Shown: positions 1-12,310, counted from the stretch's first letter. The stretch is 64,000 nucleotides of DNA from Cryptomeria japonica (GCF_030272615.1 NC_081410.1:120590640-120654639), one strand, 5' to 3'. The notes: generated from the letters alone by a model not told the origin. Translations and numbers: made by a program.

Positions 1-1780
1 TTTTCTTCTTGTCCTCCTCACCAAAATCATCAAAGAAAGAATAAATGTTATATAAATTATCATCATTTACATTTTGTTCAATCAAATCTTGTACATTCAT
101 CTTTTTCTTATCGATTCTCCATTTAGATTCTAGTTTAGTTTTCTCATCCGACTTGGATTTTCTCTTATGTACAATGGTGATCTTTGGCCTCCAAGGAGTC
201 TCCTTGATAGGTTCAGACTTTTGTTCTTCTTTCTTCTCCCTTACCACTCTAGCAAAAATGTCTTTCCCCTTGGGAACCTCCTTGATCTCAGTATTTAATT
301 CTGTTTCTGAAGAAACAGTCATATATTTCCAGGTTGCCTTAGGTTTCTTCTTGGGTGGCTCTATCGGTGTCTGACTGGCAGGCTCAACTTTCGGTTGTTT
401 GGATGTCTCTGATATAACCAGGACCACATTGGGTGTGGCCCGAGCTGCTTTCCAAGCTTCCCTTTCCTCTTTACTCTTCTGTTTCAACTTTTTCTTCCTC
501 TATTCTTCCAAAATTTTAACATACTGCTCAACCTTAGATATGTCAGCACCTTCACTTATCAATGATTCTACTGCTAGCCGGGTCATCTTCTTTTGGATTT
601 TCGGAGCTACCCGTTCTTGATGAACTTTAAGTCCTTTCTCCTTAGCAGTTCTAAAATTTTCTTCCTTTTCATCTACTGGTGCCTACAAAAAGTGTTGTGC
701 ATAGGCAACCAGAGTAGCTTCCTCAACCTCATAACCCATAGGCATTATCCATATAGTCATGGGTTGTACAACTTCCATCATACATTCATCTTTATCTATA
801 ATAAAGAAAATTGTGTCTTTGTATTTATCAACTATAGATTTAGGAATTTGGGACCTATTCTTCATTTCCTCCTGAAATATTTTGAAAAATGCCCATAGAT
901 TGGCTTTCTTATCCTTATCACCTTGTCTATCCAAAATTTGAGCAATTTGGGTTGCTACTGGGCGGTCAAAAGCCGATTGAGTCTTTCCAAAAAAGGGAAC
1001 AGTGCCCAAAAAGTAAAATACTAGACAAATGATGAAGGAACCATACCAGAAAGTATTCATTTGTCTTGCTTGATCTTCTACAGGTTAGTCATGAGTTCCT
1101 GTAGCATTACACTACATAGATCATAATGGACATCCTCCTTTACCATCTGATAAGCAACCAAAATGTTGTTGCCGGCTACAATTTAACCGGTTTGACTGAT
1201 AAACCTTATAACCAATAACCATTGCTGCAAATTTAGCATCTATGTCCCTAACATCATCTACCCTCATAGACCTTCCATCAAAAGTTGTGCCAGTAAGTTT
1301 ATTCATTTCAGTGTGAGATGAATTACATCTAGTATCGAGAATGCCTCCGATTTTGTGAAGACATGTGAAATTCTTGATAACTTCCTCAATAATCTTGTAC
1401 GGTCGGTCCAACTAGATGAATTCTCCATGAACGTGGCTCAAAACATAGCATACCCATTTCGCCTCATCAAAAGTCAGGAAATCCATAAACTGCGTGAAAC
1501 TCTTCCTTTACAAATGTGCAAATTCTAGTTTCAACTGGTTGTCAGAAATTAGGTTTTCAGTGAAAATGCATGACAACTCATAATCGCCAAGTTATTCAAT
1601 GTTGCAGTGGATGTATGCCCTAATATCCTCCGTATGAAGAACTCCATGATAAACTTGCGAAAATGCACCTAATGGCTCATCCAAAAGGGATTTGTACGGA
1701 TGCTTCTTGAAAATGGGACAAGGGTAGTTCTAAATCTCAACCACCAAGGGAGTATCAATGCTACATGAAGATGAAGCCAT
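1..1780 (-). pseudogene. Unknown ORF carried by the left-edge LTR element, broken, continues off-window
   Basis: A minus-strand reading frame starts with ATG at 1780-1778 (MASSSCS) and continues with interruptions to the window edge. The clearest open pieces are 1411-1121 and 1060-683. The latter (125 aa) is acidic-basic with several aromatic residues and carries segments such as QIAQILDRQGDKDKK and MEVVQPMTIWIMPMGYEVEE. The end nearest the edge is Lys/Glu-rich. I recognise no gag, protease, RT, integrase or envelope motif. A leader of about 180 bp with a TATA-like sequence precedes the ATG, so it may have been a separately transcribed extra gene of the element. There are roughly half a dozen breaks. 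Function unknown. Confidence 0.4.
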
Positions 1781-1956
1781 TGCAACCAAACACGAAAGTT
1801 GGGGTTTCTGAAAACACAAAAATGCCTTGAAAATGTTGTCGAGAGATCAAATTGCTTGAAAGAAAGTGCTCACTCAATTCTCTCTAGAACGTTGAAATGC
1901 TATGGAGATTCACTCACTTGAATACTCAATCGTTGTGTGAAGAAAATAACTTAGCT

Positions 1957-1970
1957 TCCCTTTTTATCGT
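1957..1970 (-). promoter_or_regulatory. TATA-like sequence ahead of the unknown ORF
   Basis: The minus strand reads CGATAAAAAGGG about 180 bp upstream of the ATG at 1780. The intervening leader is free of ATG on that strand as far as I can see and is rich in AGAGAGA/CTTTC. This suggests an internal promoter but is only a sequence resemblance. Confidence 0.3.
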
Positions 1971-2099
1971 TGTTAACCCTAATTTTCCATTGTAATAAAT
2001 ATTGTCGGTTAGGCTTGACCAGTTCACATGATCTACAAGTGGATTCCGGTAAACCACTAAAATCTCCTCAATATCCATCCGCATCAGAATCTTTTGACT

Positions 2100-3110
2100 A
2101 CAGACCTAATCTAGCGTATCTGCACGATCTTCAATGATTTGCCTACCCTTAAGACCGAGTGCCTTAGTTACCAGTTGTATCTACTGCCAATGTAGGACCT
2201 GATGACTCTGTCGGTTGTGTTTACCGGTTGTGTATAAGATCTTCTTACCCATCTCATCTCATGATGTTTCTCGATGTCTTCTACTTTTGCTTTTCCCTTC
2301 TCATCTGTATTTCCAATAGTTGTCGGTGGGTTCTTAGTTCTGCAATATTTAACAATGTGCCCAATTTTGTTGCATGCATAATAGACAATATTGTTTTTTT
2401 GTGCTGCCTTGTTAACTCCTTGATTTACTTGATTTCCTTTTGATCTACATTGGTTATCCATTTGTCCAAATCTACTACATGCATGACATCTTACATTTCC
2501 AAGACCGATGAATGTTGCATTGTTCTGATTATTCCTATTTCTACACTGACTAGCCATATAACCATATTTATTGCAAATAAAGCATGTACCATTGAGTTTG
2601 TGAGCATTAGGGTGTCTTACCGGTGATTTTTGGTTCTGGTTGACATGATTTCGCTTCTATCCGGTTGATGTGTCTTGTTGTGTAGTACCAGAGCTTTCTC
2701 CTTCTTCATAACCAAGACCTCTTTTGTCATTAGCATCGCTCTGATTCTTCAATAGTTCATCAAGTTTAGCAGAGCTATCCTTGAAATTGTCCTTGTACTC
2801 TTTTGCAATAACCAAATCATCTCTCATGATAATAATCTGTCTTTTAGGTTTATGTTCATTGTTCTGGGAATGGGTCAACTCAAGTTTTAGCATATCATTC
2901 TCATCAGTCAATTTGTTGCATTCCTCAGATCTATCCTTCAATGCTTGAGCTAGGTTTTCTTTATTTTTCTTTTTGTCCTCAATCTTCTTGCACATCCTCA
3001 TAGTTAGGGCTTGCATCTCATTCTTCAAGACAATGTTCTCTTGAGTAAGTTTCTGACAATGATCCATCATAGCATTTTCCTCATCACTGCTCTAATTTTG
3101 CAATTGATCA
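2100..3110 (-). pseudogene. gag of the left-edge LTR element, broken
   Basis: Two minus-strand open stretches, 3070-2657 and 2557-2168. The first is 137 aa, highly charged and heptad-rich (repeated L/E/K/N), which predicts a coiled coil, and ends in a Ser/Thr/Gln-rich linker. The second has cysteine-histidine clusters of CCHC zinc-knuckle style (CHACSRFGQMDNQC, then YYACNKIGHIVKYC), the nucleic-acid-binding part of a retroelement nucleocapsid. A coiled coil followed by knuckles is the usual order in plant Sirevirus-type gag. The gene is broken in several places and is not a host gene. Confidence 0.55.
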
Positions 3111-3336
3111 CAAAGTTATCTTCTCTTAGCCTTGATAACTGAAAGCTTTCCTTGCAATGAAATGATGTGTTCACGAGCTTGCTTCAATTTATTTTTTAGT
3201 TTACCAATTTACTGCTCTCCATCTGCTCATTATCAAGATCCTCAAGAGCAAGTATAAGATATTGTTGCAGACCAATTTCCATTGATTCTAAATTTCGGAT
3301 CTTCCTCAAGTGGTTAAACTTCTTGTGAGGAACCAA

Positions 3337-3348
3337 GCTCCGATACAA
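3337..3348 (-). promoter_or_regulatory. Primer-binding site (initiator-Met tRNA type)
   Basis: The minus strand reads TTGTATCGGAGC two bases inside the LTR. It closely resembles the plant initiator-methionine tRNA primer site TGGTATCAGAGC, which occurs unaltered in the Copia element at 33981-33992. This fixes the element's orientation as minus. Confidence 0.6.
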
Positions 3349-3350
3349 AT

Positions 3351-4352
3351 TGTTGGAATCCAATAACACTGAGAGGGGGGGGGGGGGGGGTGAATCAGTG
3401 TTCTACTGGTAAAGTTAGTTTTGAACTTATCCCTCATTAATCAGTTAGCAGTGAATAAAATTAGAATACATACACAAAATAGCACAATGAAAGGCAACAC
3501 CATAACACCAAGATTTATACATGGAAAACCCTACAAAGGGAAAAACCACTGTGGGGTTGATACCGACAATATCTATATACTTGATCAAGGTATACAAATA
3601 TTACATAAGAGGGTCTGCACATGCAGAAAGGCCAACCACCTAGATCTCACTGCTCAAACACAAAATATAGGAAGTCTCACTAACTTACAGAATATTACAA
3701 AGTGTTTACAACTGAAAATGAACCTATAAATAGCATCTGACCATGTTGGATAAGTTATGATGAATGCTCTGATATCCTTCTTTGTATACCAGTTCTCTGA
3801 TACTCTGTTCTGCTACCGGTTAAGTTGTGCACGTGAAACTTCACATAGTCACTTCCAATCACTTACCAAAATGCATACCAAAACTCATTGAAATATTCAC
3901 AATCAAAAGTTTGCATAACATCTAACACATATATGATTTATCGCTGAGGTGATCTTCTTAAATATCCTTCTAACTTAACCATGTCGGTTTCAACAAGAAA
4001 CATAAGCAAGTTGACTGCCAGAACAAAGTGAAAATCAAACATAAATCCAATGATCATGTCAGCCATCACACTTACCACCAAAATATAAGAAGACATAATC
4101 GAGACCAAAAGATTTCCTTAGCCGAGTCCTATCAATTACTAGGTTCCATGTACACATTACCGGGATATGGACATGCCAGATGAAGTGAATGTCGGTGCCG
4201 ACGTAAAGCAATGTGAATACCAATATTGGTTAAGTGCAATGAATGCTGGTTAACCAAACAGTGAAACCATTTACCCTGAGATGATGGGTTGCCATCAATG
4301 ACAACCCATAATGCCATGAACCTTACCGGATGAGTGTCAATTGCCAACAACA
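3351..4352 (-). repeat. 5' LTR of the left-edge element (about 1.0 kb)
   Basis: On the + strand it begins TGTTGGAATCC at 3351 and ends CCAACAACA at 4352, so the element-sense LTR starts TGTTGTTGG and ends in CA. Inside are an expanded poly-G run (about 3374-3390) followed by a GTGAATCAG motif, and near 3521-3552 the paired motif TGGAAAACCC / GGGAAAAACCAC. Both are common in plant Copia LTRs. The second motif recurs at 27295-27322 in another LTR. The boundaries rest on TG/CA ends and the adjacent PBS, without a second copy to compare. Confidence 0.6.
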
Positions 4353-7300
4353 AGTACTAATAGCAAATCTCATGGATTTGGGGAATGAGAAATAAGAGAA
4401 TATGGAGGAAGCTTGGATGATGACAAAGATAACCAGCAAAGAGAATGATGGTAGGGTGGAAGTCCTTGGAATTGCCTAAAATGAATTTGGATTAGAGACC
4501 CTAGATTGTGCCAAGTAGAACAAGAAGAGAGGTAGAAAATCTATGCTAGAGCTGAGAAATATGGATGGGTCAGCAGAAGGCCGGATCAAATTAACCTTTA
4601 TGTTTGATGCATGGAAGGGGAAGTTCCTTCCCAAGGAGCCATGAAACTCCTTATGCGGAATGTTAGGGGCATGAATGCCCCTAACAAGCAACAGATCATA
4701 AGACGCTGCATCACAACAACTAATTGAGAAATAATAATGAATCATAAAAATAAATTAAACACAGAAGAAAATGAGATCTTTAGGAAAAAAAAAGGTATTA
4801 AGGAGATGATTGGGTTCTCGATAAATGGTGCCTAAGGTGGTTTGGCAGGTAATTTGGGATCAATTCAAAAAAGAGAGGTATCAAGCAAACTGGATAAGTG
4901 GATGCGTGAATGGCATTAAAAACAACCTGTGATTCCTTCTAATAAATGTATATGGTCTAACACAAAATAGGGACAAAAGAAGGACATGGGATGAAATAGA
5001 ACAATACCTGCGGGCAATTCTCAATCAGATTTGCTTCATGGGTGGTGAATTTAATGCCATTTTGAACCACAATGAGAAATGGGGAGGTAGCAGAACAATT
5101 TCTCAATCTGGAAAGGACTTTGGTGAATGGATCCATAGAAACAATCTTATGGAGATTAATTCTAATGACTCATTCACATTGAATAATAGAAGGTTAGGTT
5201 TTAGAAACATAGCAAAAAAATTAGATAGGTTTGTTCTTAGAGGGAGTTTGGCTAACTTTCCTAACACCCTATTTGTGGAAATCCTTCCTATTTCGGGATC
5301 AGATCATTACCCAGTACATTTATCCATTACTGAGGAATTCAAACCCAAAAGGTGCCCTTTTAAGTTTGAACATATGTGGTTAAAAGATGATAATGTATTG
5401 GGATTGATTGAGCAATGGTGGAAAGGGACATAAGTCTCTAGGTCTAAGCTATTTAGAGTCGTTAGTAAGATGAAAGTGGTAAAGAGCAACATTTTTGAGG
5501 TGAAGGTTAAATTGGAAGAAGAAATGGGAGTGGTTAACAAGGAAGTAATTGAAAAGGACATGGATGAATCCCTTTACTTGAAAGAAAAATAGTTATTAGT
5601 TGATTATGAGGATATCCTGGATATGGAAGAAATATTTTGGCATCAAAAGTCTAGGGAAATGTGGTTAAGTGAAGGGGACAAAAATACAAAATTCTTTCAT
5701 AACAACACTAGATAGAAGAGAATTGTGAATAGAATTACCAAAATCAAAATCACTGAAGGAACAATTATTGAAGATCATAATCAAATTGCAGTTGAGGTTG
5801 TGAAGTACTATGAGAAAATCCTTGATAACTGGGAAGGATCTAACTTAGGCTCTTGAAATGACATCCTCATAAACATCCCAAAGATCATCACGGAAGAGCA
5901 GAATAAGAGTTTGGGGCTAGATTTTCAAAGGATGAAGTTGAAACTGCATTAATGTAGATGAATCCAGACAAGTTTCCCAACGGCCTTCTTTCAGAAATGT
6001 TGTTACTTCATAGGTGATGAAGTTAAAAAGGCCTTGGAGGGGGTGCGGAATTCAGGAAATGTGCTTAAAGAAATCAACAACACTTTCTTGACCCTCATAC
6101 CAAAGAAGGATAAGGCAAAAAGCTTTGATGAATTCAAACCAATTGCTTTTGTAATACAATTTATAAACTAATTACCAAAACTATTGCAAATAGATTGCAA
6201 AAAACCGCTCCCCTTTCTAATAAGTGAAGAACAAATAGGCTTTGTCCTAGAGAGGTCTATATATGATGGTGTTATCATCATCCAAGAAGCCATCCACTCA
6301 ATTCAATAGAAAAGGGAACCAAGCATGTTAATTAAATTAGACATTAAAAAGGCTTATGATAGGGTTGAATGGCACTTCCTCTGCAAATTCCTTGAAGCCT
6401 TTGGCTTTGCCAAGCCCTGGATCAACCTTATTTATGAATGCATCTCTTCCCCTATAATCTCAATCCTGGTTAATGGGACCAAAGGGTTTTTTTAAATATA
6501 TCTAGAGGGTTGAGATAGGGAGACCCCATATCCCCCTTCCTATTTATCATCATGACAGAATCTTTAGGTAGATCCATTACCATCGCCAAGGACATGGACA
6601 CCCTTAAAGGTATCAAGATAACTAGCGATCTGGACCCCATCACTCATCAACAATTTGTTAATGATACCATGTTGTATGGCCATGACAACAGTCAAGAGGC
6701 ACAATCATTTAAAAAAAATACTTGACTCCTACTTAATAGCCTCAGGACAGGAAATAAATAAGGGGAAATCTGAAATCTTCCTCTTTAATACTAACATGAA
6801 CTTGGAAAATAAAATTTGTAATATTACGAAGTTCAAAAAGGGGGAGTTTCCATGCAAATACCTTGGTCTACCCTTAGATAAAGGCTACAGATCCACATAA
6901 TTATGGGATCAGATGGTGGTAAAAATAAAGAACATAATAGAAACCTGGAAGGGTAAATGGCTCTCCTTTGCATGAAGGGATACTATGATAAAATCAGTGC
7001 TAGTAGCAATGCCAATTTATCAACTTTCATGCATTAATCTCCCAGTAGCTAAAACAAAGGAACTAAACAAACACCTCAAAAAAAAAAATTGGCAGGGGTC
7101 GGGGGGCAAAAAGAAAATGTCACTACTAGCTTGGGATAAAGTATGCAGGCCTAAGATGGATGGGGGGACTAGAATTAAGAATATCATAGAACAAAGTAAA
7201 GCTTTAGGAGAAAACCTAGTATGGAGAGTGCATAAATACCCTCACTTAAAATGGGCTAAAATCCTTATCACAAATACCTAAACAGTAATGATTGCACGAG

Positions 7301-8830
7301 TATTTTAAGGACAACTTCCCCTCTAAGGGGATTGCGCATTTGGAACTTTATGTTAGATTGCAGGAGCTTAATCATCGAGAAACTAACTTGGAATCTTGGT
7401 AATGGAGAGCATGCCTTGTTCTGGTTAGACTCTTAGGGAAGGTACTTGGCAATAGATAAATCAACTAACCTTGAGATCTCTAAGACCCTCTTGGAAGAAA
7501 ATTGGGGAAAATATGTCAAAAACTACATTGAGGTTGTGGATGGAGATATTGCTAAAGGATGGAGATGGAAATCTTTAGATTGCATCACTATCCCAGAAAG
7601 AGAAAGGGAGGAGCTTACCAGAATCTTAGACTCTAGAATCGTTATCTTTCACCTTGGGCATGATAAAATGGTTTAGGATGGCTCGAAAACCAAGGATTAT
7701 AACACTAAAGGGGGCTACAATTACCTAATGGGAAAACAATTAAGACCTAAGACAAGCATCCCATTGGAACTTTGTTGGGATAAAATGTGCCTACCTAAGG
7801 CAGGGTTGTTTTCATGGTTAGCATTACAAAATAGGATACTAACTACTAATAGATTCAAGAAGATGGGATATGCAGGACCTAGCAAGTGCCCTCTTTGTGA
7901 AGAGGATGAAGAAAATGTTGATCACATACTATTATCCTGCAAATTCTCCCTTCAATGTTGGAGCTAGCTACATAACAAACTTGGATGGAACTTAGCAATT
8001 CCAAGGTCAATTTTAAGCATGTTTCAAGGTTGGCCTATTAGAAATAAGAATTGCTTGTATGGTGGCCTTTGGATTGCCGCTCCATCTATTGTCATATGGG
8101 AGTTAATGAAGGAGAGAAATAGGCGCATTTTCAAAGATAAAAGGATGTGTTGGGAGCAACTCACCAATAAGATGGAAGATGCCATTATTGAGATAGTAAA
8201 CAGTAGAATCATGAATATGCAAAGAGTGAAGGCAAATATGTCCTCCTGGGATGAGAATATGAGAGACAGATGGATAGGGTTGAAGATTCCTCCTTTTATA
8301 GAAGTTGGGGCTGGGGAGGGTAAGAGGAGAAGAGATGAATGCAAGTGGCAGAAACTTGAGTGTGGGTGGTTCAAGCTCAACTTTGATGGAGCTTCTCGAG
8401 GAAATCCAAGTCAAGAAGGTATAGGCTATTGTCTTCACAACTCTGAAGGAATCGAAGTGGCAAGACTGGAAAGGCCCATAGATGATAAATCCAATAATTT
8501 GTTGAACTCACAACTTTGGTAGAAGGGATGTTAACATGTAAAAAGATGAGGGTGGAAATATTAGATATTGAAGGGGATTCAACAATTGTGGTTCATGCTC
8601 TGAGGAAGGGGTCTATACCAGATTGGAGGTTGAATACATTACTTTAGAGAGCTTTACACTTAGCCCAATCCTTTAATAAGATAACATTCAATCACATATA
8701 TAGGGAAGGCAATTCTAGAGCTGATGAATTAGCAAATAAAGATGTTGATGGGATTACCATCGGGTAACACAACGATTTTTAGGAGTGGTCTCTTAGGACT
8801 AGTACCTATTGATGTGATAATTGGGCAAAC
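4353..8830 (+). mobile_element. L1-type LINE (non-LTR retrotransposon), decayed
   Basis: A + strand plant L1 copy. 4380-4640 looks like the C-terminal part of ORF1, and ORF2 begins at ATG 4641 (MKLLMRNVRGMNAPNK, the usual apurinic endonuclease start). Endonuclease continues through 5038-5433 and ends with the SDHYPV motif. RT lies at about 6000-6900, zf-RVT at 7728-7967 and RNase H at 8360-8767. The 5' end abuts the LTR end at 4352, so it is 5' truncated or was cut by that insertion. The 3' end runs into a large microsatellite. The total length of 4.4 kb fits ORF2 plus a fragment of ORF1. It is inactive. Confidence 0.85.
4641..8767 (+). pseudogene. LINE ORF2 (endonuclease-RT-RNase H), broken
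   Basis: In an active element this protein nicks target DNA and reverse-transcribes the LINE RNA. Seen in order: endonuclease N-terminus at 4641; endonuclease body 5038-5433 (GGEFNAIL, DRFVL, SDHYPV); RT palm at 6330-6480 (KLDIKKAYDRVEWHFL); the RT active-site region at 6640-6690; RT thumb 6700-6900 (GQEINKGKSEIF, CKYLGLPL); a conserved basic region 6985-7281; zf-RVT with CPLC and a following His/Cys near 7890-7940; RNase H with FDGASRGNP near 8383. ORF2 ends at TAA 8765-8767. In-frame stops and frameshifts are scattered throughout, for example stops at 5431, 5590 and 7674. The RT catalytic block reads FVNDT where FADD or FVDD is expected, so the second catalytic Asp region is altered. Confidence 0.85.
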
Positions 8831-9071
8831 ACATATATATTCTCATCTACATACATTCTTATATATATACACACTTTCATTTATATTTAAGCTAATATGG
8901 TTACGCATATGTTCATGTATATATTTGTATATTTGCAGACATTTATATATATTCATATGTTCCACTTTCTCATATATATATATATAATGATATATAAATT
9001 TATATGTATATGTATATATAATATATATAGAATGATGTATGTATGTATGTATATGTATGTATATATGTATG

Positions 9072-9133
<62 letters not shown>

Positions 9134-9145
9134 CACACACACACG

Positions 9146-9181
<36 letters not shown>

Positions 9182-9208
9182 AGTAAAACCATTTATTCTC
9201 TGTTATAT

Positions 9209-9250
<42 letters not shown>

Positions 9251-9816
9251 GTTCATGTATATATTTGTATATTTGCAGACATTTATATATATTCATATGT
9301 TCCACTTTCTCATATATATATAATGATATATAAATTTATATGTATATGTATATATAATATATATAGAATGATGTATGTATGTATGTATATACACACACAC
9401 ACATATCTTCTACTTTTCATATATATGTACACACACATGTATGTATGTATGTATGTATGTATGCACACACACACATCATATGTATGTATGTATATGTATG
9501 TATGTATGTATATATATGTATGTATGTATATATATGTATACATACGTATGTATATATATACATACATACATACATATACATATATATGATGTGTGTGTGT
9601 ATAGATATACATATATATATATATGTATGTATATATACGTATATATATATGTATGTATGTATATATGTATATATATGTATAGATATATACGTATATATAC
9701 ATATATATAGTTATACATATATATATATATGTATGTATGTATGTATATATATATATATACGTATACGTATATATACGTATATATACATGTATATATATAT
9801 ATAGTTATACATATGC

Positions 9817-9871
<55 letters not shown>

Positions 9872-9889
9872 TATGTATATATGTATATA

Positions 9890-9939
<50 letters not shown>

Positions 9940-10130
9940 TTGCGTAAAACCATTTATTCTTTGTTATATCCTCATATAGATATTTTTACTATTATTTACT
10001 TATATTCATTCCTTTTACACACACACACACACTCTTATTCTTTGTCATATCCTCATATAGACATTTTTACTAATATTTACTTATATTCATTCCTTTTACA
10101 CACACACATACACACATGCTCTTATCTTTG
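8831..10130. repeat. Compound microsatellite (TA)n / (TATG)n / (CA)n, 1.3 kb
   Basis: Almost continuous TA, GTAT and CA arrays with embedded unique islands. One island, beginning GTTCATGTATATATTTG, occurs at 8910 and again near 9250, so about 340 bp of the tract was duplicated. Another island, AAACCATTTATTCT, occurs near 9186, 9947 and partly 10035. The tract begins about 60 bp after the LINE ORF2 stop, so it may have grown from the LINE tail or 3' UTR. Long open frames made of Tyr/Ile/His/Val repeats on both strands here are artefacts of the repeat. Confidence 0.95.
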
Positions 10131-10475
10131 TCTTTTCACTTGTGGCAATATCTAATTGTGGTTGCAGTCTTATATATGGGGGTGAGGTCTAATCATTATT
10201 TAGACAGATTCCCATTTGTAACTTAAGGCAGGACTCTTAAGATTATTATGCCCTCATGTTTAGGCATATTCCCAATATCGAGTGAGTAATTATAATCTTT
10301 TAAGATTAGTACTAGCCTCGACTACTTCAAGTGCCAGGTGTAATGTTAGATCACGATGAGATAGACAACTGATTTCACACTCAATCTTTTAATTAGACTT
10401 GTGTGGCGACTCGCTCTCATTACACCTCAATTCTCAATTCTACTATCTTTTGGCTCTGCAAAAATCTCTCTATAG
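10131..10475. other. Spacer, nothing recognised
   Basis: Mixed-composition DNA between the microsatellite and an unrecognised ORF. No coding, RNA or element signature seen. It ends in a pyrimidine-rich stretch followed by CTATAG that could act as a splice acceptor for the next feature. Confidence 0.4.
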
Positions 10476-10898
10476 GATGGTATTATCAATTTCCCTCATA
10501 AACTAGTAATCAACGCCATAATGAAAATGTTTGGGGAAGAATATGTCCTAAATGAGGATAGAACTAGGGCTAATTTAGATATTGCATTCATGTTCTTAGC
10601 ATTAGCAATGTACTTTGAAAGAGATAGAGGGGTGGTTAAGGGCATCTGTAAAAGCCTATTCAAGAATTTCATTATGGTGAATCTTGATAAAATCCTGATT
10701 AACATTTATGATGACCTTACAATTCCTAAGCCAAGGCATTACAATAGGATTATGTGGAGGGATAAACCAGTACCAAAATATCCTATCCTAGTAATTAAGG
10801 ATTGGGATGGGTTTGAAAAGAGAGAACCTTTAATTACCCACAATCTCAATTTTCTTCTATGGATTTTTCGTATCAAGAAGCCCAATAACCGCCATTGA
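10476..10898 (+). CDS. Unrecognised open reading frame of 141 codons, probably a gene fragment
   Basis: Open from 10476, just after a CTCTCTATAG acceptor-like sequence, to the TGA at 10898. The first internal ATG in frame is at 10521 or 10527. The translation is non-repetitive and protein-like (MKMFGEEYVLNEDRTRANLD, then segments such as YDDLTIPKPRHYNR and IKDWDGFEKREPL), with charged and aromatic residues spread normally. A decaying continuation is readable to about 11050. I do not recognise the family. Position among LINE debris suggests a transposon protein fragment or a captured exon. No upstream exon or promoter was identified. Confidence 0.25.
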   Translation, partial: DGIINFPHKLVINAIMKMFGEEYVLNEDRTRANLDIAFMFLALAMYFERDRGVVKGICKSLFKNFIMVNLDKILINIYDDLTIPKPRHYNRIMWRDKPVPKYPILVIKDWDGFEKREPLITHNLNFLLWIFRIKKPNNRH

Positions 10899-11579
10899 TT
10901 TGCTCAATACCTCACAGAGGAAGGGATTTCTGGGTATGATGAAGTCCTGAACATACCCAATGCTTCTTTCCTAAATGATGATGAAGATAACAAGAAAATT
11001 GTAGTGGAAGGTTACAAGGCTGAGCATGGAAAACGATGGGGTTGGAAGTGAAAGACAAGAGGTGGGGATGAGGGCATGACAAGTGATGGCCTCTATGGCT
11101 AAGTCTGATAGGGTATCGAAATTTGGTGGTTTAAGCCCAGTAAGGGAAAGACAATTTTGTTACTTGGTTAACCTATAGTTAGTAGCGTTGAAGTAACTAT
11201 TTAGTAATCTTGGCATTGTTATCAAATATATTTAGGATTATGGTGCCTGGACTAAGGTCGTCTATATGGTAAATTTAAGTCTCTATGGATAGTACTTATG
11301 CGTTATGACATTCTCCTGATAAGTAATTATGACATATCCCTATAAATTTATATAAAAAATACCTTAGTTTCTATGGACTCACACCTATTATTAACTATGG
11401 CAGTTATGAATATGTTTCTACTATGATGGTTGCTTTGTTACTCTTAGTCAGGATGATGCTTTTGATTCTGGGTCTCGCGATAGCCTTTTTTGATACTTCA
11501 TGATATTTTCTTGTTTGGGTTGTGAGCTCTAATGGGGCTCTCCTGGGGTATATATATCTGGAAACAATTTATTATGACT

Positions 11580-12310
11580 CTTTTTAATTGAATTATGTCA
11601 TCTCTATGGGGACCTTACTGAGTTCTCACCTATATGGATGCCACCTGTAGGTAAGTATACACACACAAGTGGTATTGGTATTGGTTAGAAACCTTAGTCT
11701 GGTCCAAGCTATGGTTGGCATTGCCCCCTTCTTGACATGTTCCTGAAGTAATATATTGTCCTGTGGGTGGTGTAAATGGTTGCCTCTACTTATAAAATGC
11801 ACTCTCGCCCTTTATGGTTCTATATGTTCTCTTTATATGTTATATAAATAGTATCTTGGGAAATCCCGAGAAATCTTGATCTTGTCAGTTATGGTTATCT
11901 TGGATGCATACCAGTATGCTTTCCGAAAAATAGTTCTTGGTTATCTAACAACTCTAGCTCTTGATATATGAACTTTACTTTTGCAAATAGTAGCTTATAT
12001 TCTCATTTGTTGGTCGTGATTATATTTAGATGGCTCAATTTAAATTAATTAAGTTTTGTTTATTCTTTTGGTTGTCTCTATGGAGACCCTACTGGGTTTT
12101 GAGTTATATAGATGACATTTGTATAGTAGTATTTACATACAGGTTGGTATCTATATTGATCAGAATCTTCAGTTTGGTCTGAGTTTTGTTTGGCTTTGCC
12201 CTCCCTCTTTGCTTGGTCCTGGGATATAATACCATAATTAACAAGTGTAGTTGGATGCCTTTGTTTTTATGCAATACTCTCTTGTCATGGTTCTACATTA
12301 TATCTAAGAG
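11580..12310. repeat. Two diverged tandem copies, period about 480-490 bp
   Basis: The segment at about 11590-11840 (ATCTCTATGGGGACC ... TTTATGGTTCTA) matches 12070-12300 (GTCTCTATGGAGACC ... CATGGTTCTA) in the same order with many substitutions. Shared blocks include a TGGTCTG/TGGTCC segment, TGGCTTTGCCC/TGGCATTGCCC and the TGCAATACTCTC-like end. It looks like an old tandem duplication inside a LINE 3' untranslated region. Confidence 0.5.

Larger units (their letters stand above)
1..4352 (-). mobile_element. LTR retrotransposon, left part cut by window edge; broken; gag plus unknown ORF
   Basis: Minus-strand element whose 5' LTR is the rightmost part (3351-4352). It is followed leftward by a primer-binding site, a decayed gag (about 3070-2100) and an unrelated broken ORF (1780 to the window edge). 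No protease, integrase or RT is visible before the edge. The LTR start and end and the gag style resemble plant Ty1/Copia elements of the Sirevirus type, from family knowledge and with moderate certainty. With gag but no visible pol, it may be a non-autonomous derivative, or pol may lie outside the window. It is old: several breaks are seen in both reading frames. The other LTR is off-window, so target duplications cannot be checked. Confidence 0.65.

Noticed and set aside
8843-9979. Overlapping open frames on both strands rich in Tyr, Ile, His and Val
   Set aside because: They are translations of TA/TATG/CA microsatellite with no codon-level signal.
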